NCBI RefSeq assembly: GCF_000348985.1
Contig: NC_035924.1
Span: 806,001 to 870,000 of the forward strand
Reading direction: 5' to 3'
Source of the DNA: Huiozyma naganishii CBS 8797
Lineage: Eukaryota; Ascomycota; Saccharomycetes; Saccharomycetales; Saccharomycetaceae
DNA: 64,000 nt
Shown here: piece after piece, positions 9,356 through 19,109 of the stretch
How positions within the stretch are numbered: position 1 is the first letter of the stretch
Layout: every line of letters starts with the position of its first letter
Notes under the pieces: generated by a model
What the model was told of the DNA's origin: nothing
What the model saw: the letters and a program-made list of their open reading frames with translations, nothing else
Database searches by the model: none
Program-made: the position numbers and the translations under genes

Positions 9356-12172
9356 CTATAACCGGTCAAAATCAATTTCATCTTCAACTTTGAATGGCGT
9401 AGGCAGCGGAGCGTTGACGTCTTTGGCCTCTCTTACAGTTTCAACGATTGGCACCGGTTCAGCAGGTTTAGTGTCTACGACGATGATGATGCCAGACACG
9501 TTTTTTGACTTGCGAACCGGGACAAAGCGGCTGTCCTTATCAAACGTAACGTACTTTGATTGTTGAGGTAGGACACGGGTCATGTTAGGAATTTTGTAGG
9601 GCACAGCAGAGTACCTGTTCTTAGAGAATTCTTCTTCCAAAGATACAGGTTTCTGGTCTTCATGCTTCACCGTTTCCTTGTCCTCGTGCTTCTTGACGAC
9701 CTCTTCCTCAGGCTTCTCTTCTTTATCTTTCTTTGTCTTCTTAGACCTAGCCTTTGCCCTAGCCGTAGTGGACAAAACAGCAGCAGCCACCTTTTCAATT
9801 TGCTTACTCTCCTCCACCTCGTACATTTTTGGATAACTGAAAGTATCCTCCTTAGAGAAACAATTCAACTCGAACTTTGGGATCGCTAAATCACTTGCCC
9901 GCACAGCAACGACAGCGGTAGGTGTGAAAGACAAAGACAGGAAGTGAGCCAACGGATACCAATACCAGAACTGGGTGAACATTAGCAAGCCCACGACCGA
10001 TTTAACGTCCAAAGTACCAGTCTCTGGGTTTTCTAGTTGAACTGTGATATTGCGGCCACCAGCGTTCATGATACCTTGGGCGACACACGCACCAAATTTG
10101 GTTAGACCTTCTTGGTGTTTGTTAGTAGCAACATTCAAAAAGTTCTCGTTAATTTGGGCGACCTTGGGGTTCAACTTCTCAGTTTGCTGGATCATAATCA
10201 AAGCCAGAGAAATCATAGCTGCTTGGCGGACAAAGTCAACAGGATCTTTCGTTAGTGGTTCCAAAACTGAAACAGCAGCATCCAATGCTTTCCCAGCACA
10301 CGCTATACCCAATGCAAAAGCTGTACCACAACGCACGTGTGGGTTGTGCGACTTGGATAAAAGTTCTACAATTCTTGGAACAGTCGTGTAATCACGTAGC
10401 AGAACAAACCCTAGAGAAGTTGCAGCGGCCCTTCGAACGTCATCGTCCGAGTCAGATACTGCAATGTGGAGCAATTTTTTTATCGCGTTGTTGTTCCCCG
10501 TGCCAACATATGCCATTGCTATAGTAAATGCACCACCGTAGCGCACAGATGGTTCTTCGCTCTCTAGCATCTTTGATATTATATCATCCGCATGTTCTTG
10601 TCTGTTGTAGTTTACCAAGGACAACCCAACAGACAACGATCTGGTGACACTGCCGTGACTGGACTCTAGAGCAAAGGAATACATGTTGTCGATAATCTGT
10701 TCGTCTCCAGACCCCAAGTTAGTCAAACCAAGTCCCAATGCAGCTGCTTCACCAGGGGTGCCAAGATCTGTGTATAAAACCTCGGTTAAAACTTCATTGA
10801 CCTCTTCATTCGCAGTACCCATCGCAGCCAGACCAACACCCAATGAAGCCCCGTGTAATAAAACGTTAGCATCTTCGTCCCCAGCCTTGCTACTATTCTC
10901 GGTAAGTTGTGTTTTTAAGTAGTCCAGAATACTGTCACCAAAGCCGGCATATATTAGACCCAAACCATACAGGGAACCACCTTTGATGTAACGAGATGAT
11001 GCTCCGCTTCCAGGAAGATATGGAGCCATCACTCTGCGGCCGTCCACTAGGTTGCCCTTGTGAATCACACCCAGGGATGCAGTTGCGGTAAACTTGGCCC
11101 AGTTTTGGGCTTTCCCTAACCACGACAGATTAGCTTTGATAAACGAGTTATCGGTGGTACCTGCGTGCATGAACCCGTTTGCAACACTCACTGCCGTATG
11201 GAATAGAGAGAATTTACCATCCATTGACCCCTTTGTCTTGTTCAGTAGGCCAATGTCTATGTTTTTGTTGTTATACAAAAAAGTGTTTTGGAAATCACTT
11301 GTTGGAATACCCGATAAAATCTCTAATACTTTTGAATCGTAATCTTCCTTCATAAGTTCATTGCGTAGAGTGTGCAGAAGGGACTGGGATGCAGAGTTAA
11401 CCAAGTCAAACGATATCTGGTACAAAAGCTCCGTCTTCTTATCGCTCTTCAACTTCTGGAATAGTTTTATGGCGTATTGGCCATCATTTAGGTTTGCAAC
11501 TACCTTTGATGCGGTAGAGTAGTCAGTATCCTGCATGGAAATTAGGATGCTGAAAAGCTCTTTTAAGATCTCCACCCGGAATGTAGAGTTGACAACAGTA
11601 GTAGAAGCCGCTGTTAAGACATAGTTGATCAGTTTCAACCCGCCGTTTTCCTTGCCCTCATCCAGTACCTCATTTAAAATTTTTGTGGCAATATCCAATC
11701 TGTAGCCCTCCAAGGCAATACCCAGTGCCAGCTTGAGTTCAGCGCTCGCAACACATTTGTCCAACATTTTCTCAAAGATTTGGGTCAGTTTGGGGCTTAT
11801 TTCCTCCGTTGCCTTTCCGAGATATCTTGCGGTAGATGCAGCGATGTACATTTCAATACTCTTCGAAACGATAGTCTCCACAAATTGGCTCTTTTCCTCG
11901 ATATTGAAGCATTCTTCAGCAGCTAATGCAAATTTAACAGCAGTTTCGTACTCACCCAGATTGTAGTAAACTTTCGACGCGACTAACGCTGCCATCCTGC
12001 GGTCCGGAAAAGACAAGTCGTCATATAGGGCCTCGATATCGGGCAAATCATTTGACAGTTCTGGCCAGTCCTGGTCCACTATACCATTTATGGATTCTAG
12101 AGCGTAAGACTTGACGGAATCATCTTTCTCCTTCAAAAGAGCCAAAAGAGGGGCTGCGGTCGTTAACGACAT
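9356..12172 (-). CDS. RPN2: Rpn2, 19S proteasome regulatory particle base subunit
   Basis: A 938-residue scaffold of the 26S proteasome base (945 in S. cerevisiae). The central region holds the proteasome/cyclosome repeats, short Gly/Ala-rich helical hairpins recognisable in segments such as GSLYGLGLIYAG, HGASLGVGLAAMG, AAALGLGLTNLGS and RCGTAFALGIACAG. A charged lysine/glutamate-rich linker (about residues 810-860) precedes a conserved C-terminal beta domain. The tail ends in VEDEIDFDRL; in S. cerevisiae the Rpn2 C terminus contacts Rpn13. A perfect Rpn4 PACE box lies 151 bases upstream of the ATG, supporting co-regulation with other proteasome genes. Confidence 0.97.
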   Translation of the reverse strand: MSLTTAAPLLALLKEKDDSVKSYALESINGIVDQDWPELSNDLPDIEALYDDLSFPDRRMAALVASKVYYNLGEYETAVKFALAAEECFNIEEKSQFVETIVSKSIEMYIAASTARYLGKATEEISPKLTQIFEKMLDKCVASAELKLALGIALEGYRLDIATKILNEVLDEGKENGGLKLINYVLTAASTTVVNSTFRVEILKELFSILISMQDTDYSTASKVVANLNDGQYAIKLFQKLKSDKKTELLYQISFDLVNSASQSLLHTLRNELMKEDYDSKVLEILSGIPTSDFQNTFLYNNKNIDIGLLNKTKGSMDGKFSLFHTAVSVANGFMHAGTTDNSFIKANLSWLGKAQNWAKFTATASLGVIHKGNLVDGRRVMAPYLPGSGASSRYIKGGSLYGLGLIYAGFGDSILDYLKTQLTENSSKAGDEDANVLLHGASLGVGLAAMGTANEEVNEVLTEVLYTDLGTPGEAAALGLGLTNLGSGDEQIIDNMYSFALESSHGSVTRSLSVGLSLVNYNRQEHADDIISKMLESEEPSVRYGGAFTIAMAYVGTGNNNAIKKLLHIAVSDSDDDVRRAAATSLGFVLLRDYTTVPRIVELLSKSHNPHVRCGTAFALGIACAGKALDAAVSVLEPLTKDPVDFVRQAAMISLALIMIQQTEKLNPKVAQINENFLNVATNKHQEGLTKFGACVAQGIMNAGGRNITVQLENPETGTLDVKSVVGLLMFTQFWYWYPLAHFLSLSFTPTAVVAVRASDLAIPKFELNCFSKEDTFSYPKMYEVEESKQIEKVAAAVLSTTARAKARSKKTKKDKEEKPEEEVVKKHEDKETVKHEDQKPVSLEEEFSKNRYSAVPYKIPNMTRVLPQQSKYVTFDKDSRFVPVRKSKNVSGIIIVVDTKPAEPVPIVETVREAKDVNAPLPTPFKVEDEIDFDRL

Positions 12173-12615
12173 CTTTTTACGGCAATTGTCTTCAGGTTTC
12201 TTGTCTAGCTCAACGAACCAATCTTCTTATACAAAAGTCCTTCTTGTATATTGAGCGGAAGCCAAGTAGAATCTTTCTCAACCTTCTAACACAGTCAACT
12301 TATACCTCTCTTCCACTATCGTTTTGCCACCGCGCAAGTTCCAACACCTTCAATTTTATTTTATTTTATTTTTTTCTCGCTTTAAAATTTCCAAATACTC
12401 TTTTTTTCATTTTGGGAAAGAGATCTCGTGATCTATCCACTCAAAATGCGACAGTAGCAGTCAATAACGGCAACAACTCTTTGTATTAGACTCTAACATT
12501 CCCAGTAGTATCTTGCCGATGCAAGCATATCTCTATAAAGTTATAAACCAAAAAAATATAATTAATATTAAGTTACTTCATTAGTGCTGAAAGCAAAAAG
12601 AGAGATAACCTGAAA
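12173..12615. other. RPN2 promoter region and SER33 3' end
   Basis: Apart from the PACE box this region contains only T-rich tracts (12355-12380) and A/T-rich 3' sequence of SER33. No other gene is seen. Confidence 0.6.
12323..12331 (-). promoter_or_regulatory. PACE box (Rpn4 site) of RPN2
   Basis: The plus strand reads TTTGCCACC, so the RPN2 coding strand carries GGTGGCAAA, the exact proteasome-associated control element bound by Rpn4 in S. cerevisiae. It lies 151 bases from the RPN2 ATG, a normal promoter distance. Confidence 0.85.
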
Positions 12616-14007
12616 TTAGAATATTATTCTTACTGCTATCCTGCCTGAAGTCTCCTTTAGCCTGTTGTAAATTTCCTCGATATCACTGGATCTCACTGAT
12701 GATATATCTGTTATTAGGTACGCGACATCGCCACACGAATCGGCATACTGTTTTTCTATATTGTAAAATTCCAAAGCATCGTTGACTCGCCTTAAAACGT
12801 CCGGACTTTTACGGTATACGTATAGCAAACGAACGATATTTGTACCCTCGAGATCTAGCGGCTTGAGTCCAACTTCAGGGAAATTTACTGCCCCGATCGA
12901 GTAACCCTCGTTGAGGAACCTGACGATGGAAGTAGAGACCTCAGCTCCAGTAGAAGTTTGAGATTCCTCAGTGGCCCCACCAATATGTGGTGTCAGTATG
13001 ACATTCGGCAACGCCGACAATTCACTTAACCATCGCCTTAGTTTTGGACTTATAACCTCCTTTGTACCGTTTTTGATCGGCTCGTTTGGGAAAACGTCAA
13101 GGGCGGCACCTGCCAGTTTCCCCGATTTGAGGTTTTCCAACAACGGCACCATATCAACGACACTGCCCCTAGAGGTGTTTAGTACGTATGCGCCCTTCTT
13201 CATCGCAGCAAATTGTTGATGTGACAATAGGTGCTTTGTATCTGGGGTTGCTGGAACATGAAGAGAGACAAAATCGGACTTTTTCAACAGCTCGTCTAGA
13301 GTAGGCACTTGGTAAGCTGTCCCTAACGGTATGATTGTGAGAATATCGTAATACAACACCTTCATACCCATCGCCTCTGCTAAAATTGACAGTTGCGATC
13401 CAATATGACCGTACCCGACAATACCCAGTGTTTTGCCTCTAACCTCCCAGTAATTTCCTCTGCCAGGATTCCATATCCCACTATGCAAGGCCGCTGACAT
13501 GTCACACATCTGCCGAGCCAAACATACGATCTCGGCAAGGGCTAATTCGGCTACCGATCTTGAGTTGGCAAATGGCGAGTGGAAAACTGCAATACCGGAA
13601 TTAGTTGCGTAGTTTAAATCGACTTGGTTCGTTCCTATGCAGAAACAGCCGATGGAGATTAAATTCTTGGCATGCTTGAGCACTTTAGCAGACAATCTAG
13701 TCCTTGATCTGATACCGATTGCATGGACGTTTTTTATTTTCTCAATAAGCTGATCTTCAGGAAGAGTAGAATCGTGGGATTCGATTTGATAGCCCTGTTG
13801 CTCTAAGACTGCCACCGCGGAGACGTTGATGCCCTCCAGTAATAGGATTTTCATATCATCGGTAGAAAACGGTTTGACAAGACATTCAGCGGAGGTTTTA
13901 TGTTCAGTCACTGTACTCGTAAAAGAGTCTGTAAAGCGATTTGAGAAGGACTTCCCAGGCTCGCCAAATTCAACGCCGGTTGGAAATGTAGTGTCAAATA
14001 TACTCAT
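12616..14007 (-). CDS. SER33: 3-phosphoglycerate dehydrogenase (serine synthesis)
   Basis: A 463-residue D-3-phosphoglycerate dehydrogenase, which oxidises 3-phosphoglycerate with NAD in the first step of serine synthesis. Visible features are the Rossmann motif GIVGYGHIGSQL, the catalytic Arg in NTSRGSVVD, the Glu in PNEPIKNG, the His in TPHIGGATEE, and a C-terminal ACT domain (about the last 80 residues) used for serine feedback in the family. The start at 14007 (MSIFDTTFP) is preferred over an in-frame ATG 75 bases upstream because the extra residues have no family counterpart. The neighbours RPN2 and SPO22 make this the SER33 (YIL074C) copy rather than its duplicate SER3. Confidence 0.93.
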   Translation of the reverse strand: MSIFDTTFPTGVEFGEPGKSFSNRFTDSFTSTVTEHKTSAECLVKPFSTDDMKILLLEGINVSAVAVLEQQGYQIESHDSTLPEDQLIEKIKNVHAIGIRSRTRLSAKVLKHAKNLISIGCFCIGTNQVDLNYATNSGIAVFHSPFANSRSVAELALAEIVCLARQMCDMSAALHSGIWNPGRGNYWEVRGKTLGIVGYGHIGSQLSILAEAMGMKVLYYDILTIIPLGTAYQVPTLDELLKKSDFVSLHVPATPDTKHLLSHQQFAAMKKGAYVLNTSRGSVVDMVPLLENLKSGKLAGAALDVFPNEPIKNGTKEVISPKLRRWLSELSALPNVILTPHIGGATEESQTSTGAEVSTSIVRFLNEGYSIGAVNFPEVGLKPLDLEGTNIVRLLYVYRKSPDVLRRVNDALEFYNIEKQYADSCGDVAYLITDISSVRSSDIEEIYNRLKETSGRIAVRIIF

Positions 14008-14364
14008 TGTATTTATTCCACTTAATAGCACCACCCGCTCCACTTTATAGACACTACGTACTACGTTAAAGCAAGGTGACAATACGCAAAGTCGTCTCTA
14101 CAAACTTCATATTCACCATGCAGAATATAAACATGGAGTCTCGCACTCCAATTGCATCCTTCTATACCTCTCGGAACCCAGTTACACACTTCGCCTGTAC
14201 GGCGCGGACACACAGTCACTTTCTCACCAAAAATCTGGAAACTGCCCTCTTTTTAGGAAAATGTGGCTTTTCGGTTTTGGGGGGTGCACCACGTGATTTT
14301 CCGGTGGAAATGCGCTATCCGCACGGTTTGTTGAGGACGTTGGGCGCGGAAGCAGTATGAATTA
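14008..14364. other. SER33 promoter and SPO22 3' end
   Basis: The upstream region of SER33 holds a CACGTGAT motif (separate entry). A short frame at 14076-14360 has no recognisable features. No other gene is seen. Confidence 0.5.
14290..14297. promoter_or_regulatory. Cbf1-type E-box
   Basis: CACGTGAT is the reverse complement of ATCACGTG, the Cbf1 consensus RTCACRTG. It lies about 285 bases upstream of the SER33 start, and Cbf1 sites are common in amino-acid and sulfur-metabolism promoters. There is no A/T-rich CDEII-like stretch beside it, so it is not part of a centromere. Confidence 0.4.
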
Positions 14365-17300
14365 TTAAATACAGAGAAGCTCATCGACACGGTCCCGGGT
14401 AATGTCTGCCGACGTAGCCAGTGAACTCCAGAGGCCTTTCAATTGATCTTTGAGACCAGGGTTTGCTATTGAGGCAAATTTGATTGAATACATGCACCAG
14501 GCTATGGCCCCCTCTGTGTTAGCAAGGATCAGCGAGTTCACGCCCCTATTCCAGGCCAGTGTAGCTATGACTTCAATATCAAACTGGGCTTCCTGATGGT
14601 TGGCCGCTCCCATCTCTAATCGCTTTAAGAGAGTTTTCACAATCTTTTCCTCCTCTTTAATTACGTCATCAAAGGAATCGGTTTCCAAATATTTGCGGAT
14701 CCAAGTACAAAGAGTGTTGTCTAACAGCCCATCGTTTGTCACATTGCGTTTAATTATAGCAGATAGGATTTCTTTTTTAAGGTATTGTGGAGTTCCCTCG
14801 AATGCCAAGAGGTTATTTACTATCGTGGAATCCACTTCCGGATCGGGTGAAGTTTCAACCAGATGTAGTATCTTGTGCACCTTTTGAGTATCCTTGGAAA
14901 ATAAGATCAGTTCGAAGAGAACACTGAGAAGGTCCAAATAACACTGTTTCAGTTTCCTTTCATCAGCTTCATTCAGATTGGCTTCCTTTTCATTTCTCCC
15001 AAATTCTAGGAGCTCTTCCATATACCTTTTTATCCTCTCTTCAAGTTCATCGACTTCTTTACCATCTACACCTCTGGATGTGAGCATCTTCCCACACGTA
15101 AAGCAATTTAGGGTCAAGCATCTATACTTCCAATAAAAATAATGAAACATTTTAGGGAAAGTAAATTCCTTCCCGGGTATCAGATCAACATATTCTGTTG
15201 CTATCTCAGAAAACGTTCTGCTTCTTTCAATATCCCCACCGGCATGACATTTAGCTGCAAAGTTGTAAGCGACTGAGGCAAACCATTCAATTTCATCTAT
15301 GGAAACTGGTTCTGTGTGGGTATCACCTTCTTCACCTCTTGTTGACGTGATATTTTTCTGAAGACGGGACTTCAATACAAAACTTTTCGCTTTCATCAAT
15401 AAATTCTCAACCCGCAAGAGATAATCATCCAGAACGGTCGGGTCCTTTTTTTCGACTAGTTTGATAATCAACTGAATTGTGTAACGGACCAAGGAGACTG
15501 TAGGAACGGTCCAGTTTTGTAAATCAGAGCTCTCCTTGGTGTATGGTGCTTCTTCCAATTTTTCAAACAGTAGATTTATCGCTTCTAGCGTGACATCTTT
15601 AAAATTCTTGCAATATGTGATACCTAGAATAAGGGCGTCTATAGTTGTGTTTGTGTTGGAACACTTTATATTCTTCAGGTTAGAAATTGCACCTTGTGTG
15701 TCTTGCCGACTAAGTGCCTCTTTGAGCATTAACAGTTGCGTTAACGGGTGGTTTTGTTCCTCTTCTGTCATTTCTTCGAACACTCGACTCACAGACACAA
15801 ACTCCTCCAAATTGATATAGGCGGCTTGTAATGCCCTCTGTAACTTCCCCTTGTCTGTATAATCCTCGCTTAATATTTTCCTTAAGGCCATTGTGTAAAA
15901 CATCACGCTTTGTGGATACTCTCCAGATTTATCTAGTTTTTTGCCAGCGTTCCATAACAGGGTGACGATGCAAGAAACTGTGTCTTTGGACAGTTTAGTG
16001 GTTAATATCCTTTCGACTAGATCGCAAAACTCGGATAGAGATGACGCGATTTCATCTGCGGTAAGTGTTTTCGATTGAGTGATGATGAAAAACCTGGCCA
16101 CTATTAATTTTTCCAAGATACTTTTGTCCTTCTCTGGTTCCAACTTATTTGAAAGAATGTAATCCAGGCAGGTTGCCCCCATTTTGATGTTGACTTCAAC
16201 CAATTCTTTAGCGCACTCTAGTACTTGAGCAAAATTTGGTGCAATATCGACGGAACTGATCATTTTCATCAATACTTCTTCGATCGATTGATCAAGGTTG
16301 TCACACCCCTTCTTTTTGTAGTACTTGATGTAAAGAGCAAAAGGCTCGATCTTTTTAGGGTAGGACGTTTCGAGAGCATTCAAATACAGTTCACACTCCT
16401 CGCAATTCGCTTCTATGTTGTACTGTTCCACTAGATTGTTAACTAGAAATACAAGCAGGGAAAACTTGATCATGTTATAGTCGACATGATTTTGTAAGTT
16501 ATCCACGGGGAGCTTCAAAAGGGAGTAAGCTTGTTTAGCAAAATAACTCAGTTTGACGTTACCTCCTCCCTGTGAATCATCTGTAACCTTTTTCGAAGAT
16601 GATAAAACCGCATTGTACGTTTGTCGGCATATTTCAAGTAGTAAGTTTGCATCCACGGTGGTCAAATTGTTTTCAATATCCATTTTTGTGCTGTACAAAG
16701 TAGCCGTTTCGAAGTCCCCTTCTTGTAACGATATCTGAAAATTAAGCAAATAAAATTTGAATTTGAGTTTCTGTATCTCTGTACCTTCCGCCGGTTTCCA
16801 ATCAAATTGTGATTCCTCCAACACTTTGAAATTTGTGTATGCGTGCTCTTGTGCCTTAGTCAACAGTTCCTTTTTTTTGTCTCTCCCCACGTTAGAAGAT
16901 TTGTCTGTAAGCGGTTCCTGAATGAAAAACTCGACTACCGTTCTTAGGACAGTAACATAGCACTGGAAGCTCCTAATTCTAGTAAGGGAGCTTCCATCAA
17001 GGGAGTCAAAAAGGGATAGCAATATTGCCGCAAACAGTTTACAGCGACATAGCAGCAGTGTCCCCCCACTTAAGTTCTGTTCGCTCTTCAACTCTATGGA
17101 GATGGCATTCCAAAGGCTAGAGGAAGCGTTTTCCAATTTGAGCAAACAGTCCTCATCCAATACAACATGGTTGGTTCTGAATGATCTTTCAAACTTTTCA
17201 GTAGACAGGTTGTAATGCTTCCAGTTTATTTCCACTGACAAGCAAGTCCTCATTTTTAAGTTTTTCCAGGAATATATTTGGTTTGTAATCCAGTTGGCGG

Positions 17301-17373
17301 CATCTGCAAATTCGTTTACGGTGGACTTCAAACTTGACGTTATCTCTACCATGTTATTATTTTGAGCCTGCAT
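14365..17373 (-). CDS. SPO22: Meiotic crossover protein Spo22/Zip4
   Basis: A 1002-residue homologue of Spo22/Zip4 (975 in S. cerevisiae), a TPR-rich scaffold of the ZMM group. In meiotic prophase it links crossover factors to the chromosome axis and promotes synaptonemal complex assembly. The protein is helical throughout with degenerate TPR motifs and no catalytic domain; local matches include the YDLIPGKEFTFPKMFHYFYWKYRCL region. The call rests on length, helical composition and position between SER33 and HOP1. A GGCGGC core (Ume6-type) sits about 57 bases before the ATG, which fits early meiotic control. The frame is intact. Confidence 0.88.
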   Translation of the reverse strand: MQAQNNNMVEITSSLKSTVNEFADAANWITNQIYSWKNLKMRTCLSVEINWKHYNLSTEKFERSFRTNHVVLDEDCLLKLENASSSLWNAISIELKSEQNLSGGTLLLCRCKLFAAILLSLFDSLDGSSLTRIRSFQCYVTVLRTVVEFFIQEPLTDKSSNVGRDKKKELLTKAQEHAYTNFKVLEESQFDWKPAEGTEIQKLKFKFYLLNFQISLQEGDFETATLYSTKMDIENNLTTVDANLLLEICRQTYNAVLSSSKKVTDDSQGGGNVKLSYFAKQAYSLLKLPVDNLQNHVDYNMIKFSLLVFLVNNLVEQYNIEANCEECELYLNALETSYPKKIEPFALYIKYYKKKGCDNLDQSIEEVLMKMISSVDIAPNFAQVLECAKELVEVNIKMGATCLDYILSNKLEPEKDKSILEKLIVARFFIITQSKTLTADEIASSLSEFCDLVERILTTKLSKDTVSCIVTLLWNAGKKLDKSGEYPQSVMFYTMALRKILSEDYTDKGKLQRALQAAYINLEEFVSVSRVFEEMTEEEQNHPLTQLLMLKEALSRQDTQGAISNLKNIKCSNTNTTIDALILGITYCKNFKDVTLEAINLLFEKLEEAPYTKESSDLQNWTVPTVSLVRYTIQLIIKLVEKKDPTVLDDYLLRVENLLMKAKSFVLKSRLQKNITSTRGEEGDTHTEPVSIDEIEWFASVAYNFAAKCHAGGDIERSRTFSEIATEYVDLIPGKEFTFPKMFHYFYWKYRCLTLNCFTCGKMLTSRGVDGKEVDELEERIKRYMEELLEFGRNEKEANLNEADERKLKQCYLDLLSVLFELILFSKDTQKVHKILHLVETSPDPEVDSTIVNNLLAFEGTPQYLKKEILSAIIKRNVTNDGLLDNTLCTWIRKYLETDSFDDVIKEEEKIVKTLLKRLEMGAANHQEAQFDIEVIATLAWNRGVNSLILANTEGAIAWCMYSIKFASIANPGLKDQLKGLWSSLATSADITRDRVDELLCI

Positions 17374-17426
17374 GAAAGTCTTTAAGCTCCCAGGGGCTTT
17401 TGTTTTCTCCTTTCCCTTTCTACAAA

Positions 17427-17437
17427 TTTGCCGCCAA
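17427..17437 (-). promoter_or_regulatory. URS1-like Ume6 site of SPO22
   Basis: On the SPO22 strand the sequence reads TTGGCGGCAAA, containing the GGCGGC core of URS1 (consensus TCGGCGGCT). It lies about 57 bases upstream of the SPO22 ATG, where early meiotic genes of S. cerevisiae carry URS1. Confidence 0.55.
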
Positions 17438-17646
17438 TGTACTGTTTATTTACTTTTACGTTTTGTTTTTTTATTAATAATTTTGAGAAAAAGTATCTTG
17501 ACCCACTATTTCTAGTAAACACAATCAATTTTGTGGGAGAGAGGAGTATCACGCAGTCTCATAAGAGTAACAATACAAAAATAAATGTTCAAACATATAC
17601 AAATACATATATTAAACGGTACACCACCACAACGATTGAGAAACAG

Positions 17647-18504
17647 TTACAACGGTGTTCCATTGAGCGGAACATACTTCAAACTGTTGATGTAGGACAT
17701 GTCATCATCAACGGTGCTTACCATACTATCGAGGTCGTTTCCCCTCTGATGGTGTCCTATCAACAGGTCCAGGTAATGAGAATTACTGTCCTTATTGTGC
17801 TCCCCCAGAGCTTCCACACCCCCCTCTTCCTCCTCCTCATCCTGATAAGCGGTGTTTGTGTTCCTCAGTTTTCCCCAACAGGCTTGATAGTGATTTCTGA
17901 GTAAGAAGGAGTTACTCGAACCGTTGGATTCCAGCAGTTGCTGTTCACCCAGTGAGTACAGCGACGAAGAGTTCAATCCACCCGCGATCGACGAGCCCAG
18001 TTGATTTCTATCTATATTCAACAATTTCATCTTCTCCTTCAGAGTCATGGGTGGTAAGTTTGGTAAATCCGGGAATGACGCCGGTGTAGACTGCCCTGAA
18101 TTCGCGTACCCGTACGAGACAACATCCTCTGAAGTGACCACGCACCTCGCCGATGGGTGTACAGCACCCTCATGCGGCTCGTACCTCCTCTGACACTTGG
18201 TATTGAGCGTCACCGTACTCGACTGCTCCGAAGCGTCATCCATCAGGCCGAAGGAACACTGACCGGCACTCTTCCGATACGGTCTCTTCCCCTCGGCTCC
18301 AGTTTCGGCTCCAGTTTTGGTCGTCACGATGACTGTGGTTGGCTGTATCGAGCAACGGGACATGGGTCTCGAGACCCCTATATCCGACGGGTCGATCTCC
18401 GGTGGCTGTCTATTTATATCCGTCACTTCGCTGATGTAATTTATCGAAGTTGTAGAGGACGTATCCCTTGAGACAGGTGGGGACGACATGTCGTTTGAAT
18501 TCAC
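17647..18504 (-). CDS. Uncharacterised protein, possible YER079W counterpart
   Basis: A 285-residue protein that I do not recognise from sequence. It is serine/threonine-rich and probably mostly disordered, with a KEKMKLLNIDRNQL helix near the middle, an acidic run of six glutamates (DEEEEEEGG region) and a hydrophilic C terminus. No signal peptide, membrane segment or enzyme motif is visible. S. cerevisiae has no gene between SPO22 and HOP1. The duplicated sister region, however, carries YER079W near SER3, on the same strand as SER3, and this gene lies on the same strand as SER33 here. It may therefore be the ancestral gene retained on this copy. That is an inference from gene order, and it is longer than Yer079w (146 residues). 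Confidence 0.7.
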   Translation of the reverse strand: MNSNDMSSPPVSRDTSSTTSINYISEVTDINRQPPEIDPSDIGVSRPMSRCSIQPTTVIVTTKTGAETGAEGKRPYRKSAGQCSFGLMDDASEQSSTVTLNTKCQRRYEPHEGAVHPSARCVVTSEDVVSYGYANSGQSTPASFPDLPNLPPMTLKEKMKLLNIDRNQLGSSIAGGLNSSSLYSLGEQQLLESNGSSNSFLLRNHYQACWGKLRNTNTAYQDEEEEEGGVEALGEHNKDSNSHYLDLLIGHHQRGNDLDSMVSTVDDDMSYINSLKYVPLNGTPL

Positions 18505-19109
18505 TCTCTTTCAATCTCTACCCGCACCAAGTGAACGGAAAACACCCCGCAACAAGAAGACAAACAAGAGATCGTCCCTGTTTACAGGTGTTATATAACA
18601 GCTGCAGCGTACACTCTCTCCATACAAGAGGGAAAAGCCCCAGTAGCGTCGAAATGCCAAGCGAACAACGGACTCGAAACGGACAAGAGATACAGTGCAC
18701 CCTGCCACCGGACAGGTGCCCAGCCGTGCAGAGAATGTCCGTCGAAGGCGATGTCCGCACGGCTGAGACACCGCCGCTTCCGGAACAATACATGGCGCCA
18801 TGCGGCCCGTGCTTTCCTCCCGTCCAGCGGCATTTGTCCGCGGACATGTGTTCCCGATCGGGATGACTGTGTTTTTTGGCTGCGGCGACAGGGCCTGGAA
18901 CTCTTTCGGTGTCAGCAGAGCGGTGTCTGGGTGTGCTCTCCGGGAAGTGGGTTCACCGGTTTTTTTGATTTTGATTTTGTTTGGCTTGGCTCTGTTTGGG
19001 TTGGGCGGTTAGAGTTGTTGATCTCGGATAAGACGGCACGCTTCTGTCGCTTTTGGGTGTCTTGAGACGTGAAGGGGTCCGCACAGAGAGAAGAAGCGTA
19101 CGGAATAAA
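18505..19109. other. Divergent promoter region upstream of HOP1
   Basis: This 605-base, comparatively GC-rich region separates the uncharacterised gene from HOP1. Several overlapping short frames are open on both strands, as expected from GC-rich DNA, and none resembles a protein. It carries the URS1-like site listed separately. Confidence 0.5.
19001..19011 (+). promoter_or_regulatory. URS1-like Ume6 site of HOP1
   Basis: The sequence TTGGGCGGTTA matches the URS1 form TGGGCGGCTA except for one base. It lies 99 bases upstream of the HOP1 ATG. In S. cerevisiae HOP1 is a classic Ume6/Ime1-controlled gene with URS1 and UASH elements; no clear UASH was found here. Confidence 0.5.

Noticed and set aside
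14281..14310. CACGTGAT as a centromere CDEI element
   Set aside because: There is no adjoining 80-base A/T-rich CDEII stretch and no CDEIII consensus; it is better read as a Cbf1 promoter site.
17428..17904. A 158-codon plus-strand frame between SPO22 and the uncharacterised gene
   Set aside because: Half of it is antisense to the C terminus of the 17647-18504 gene and the rest is A/T-rich spacer.
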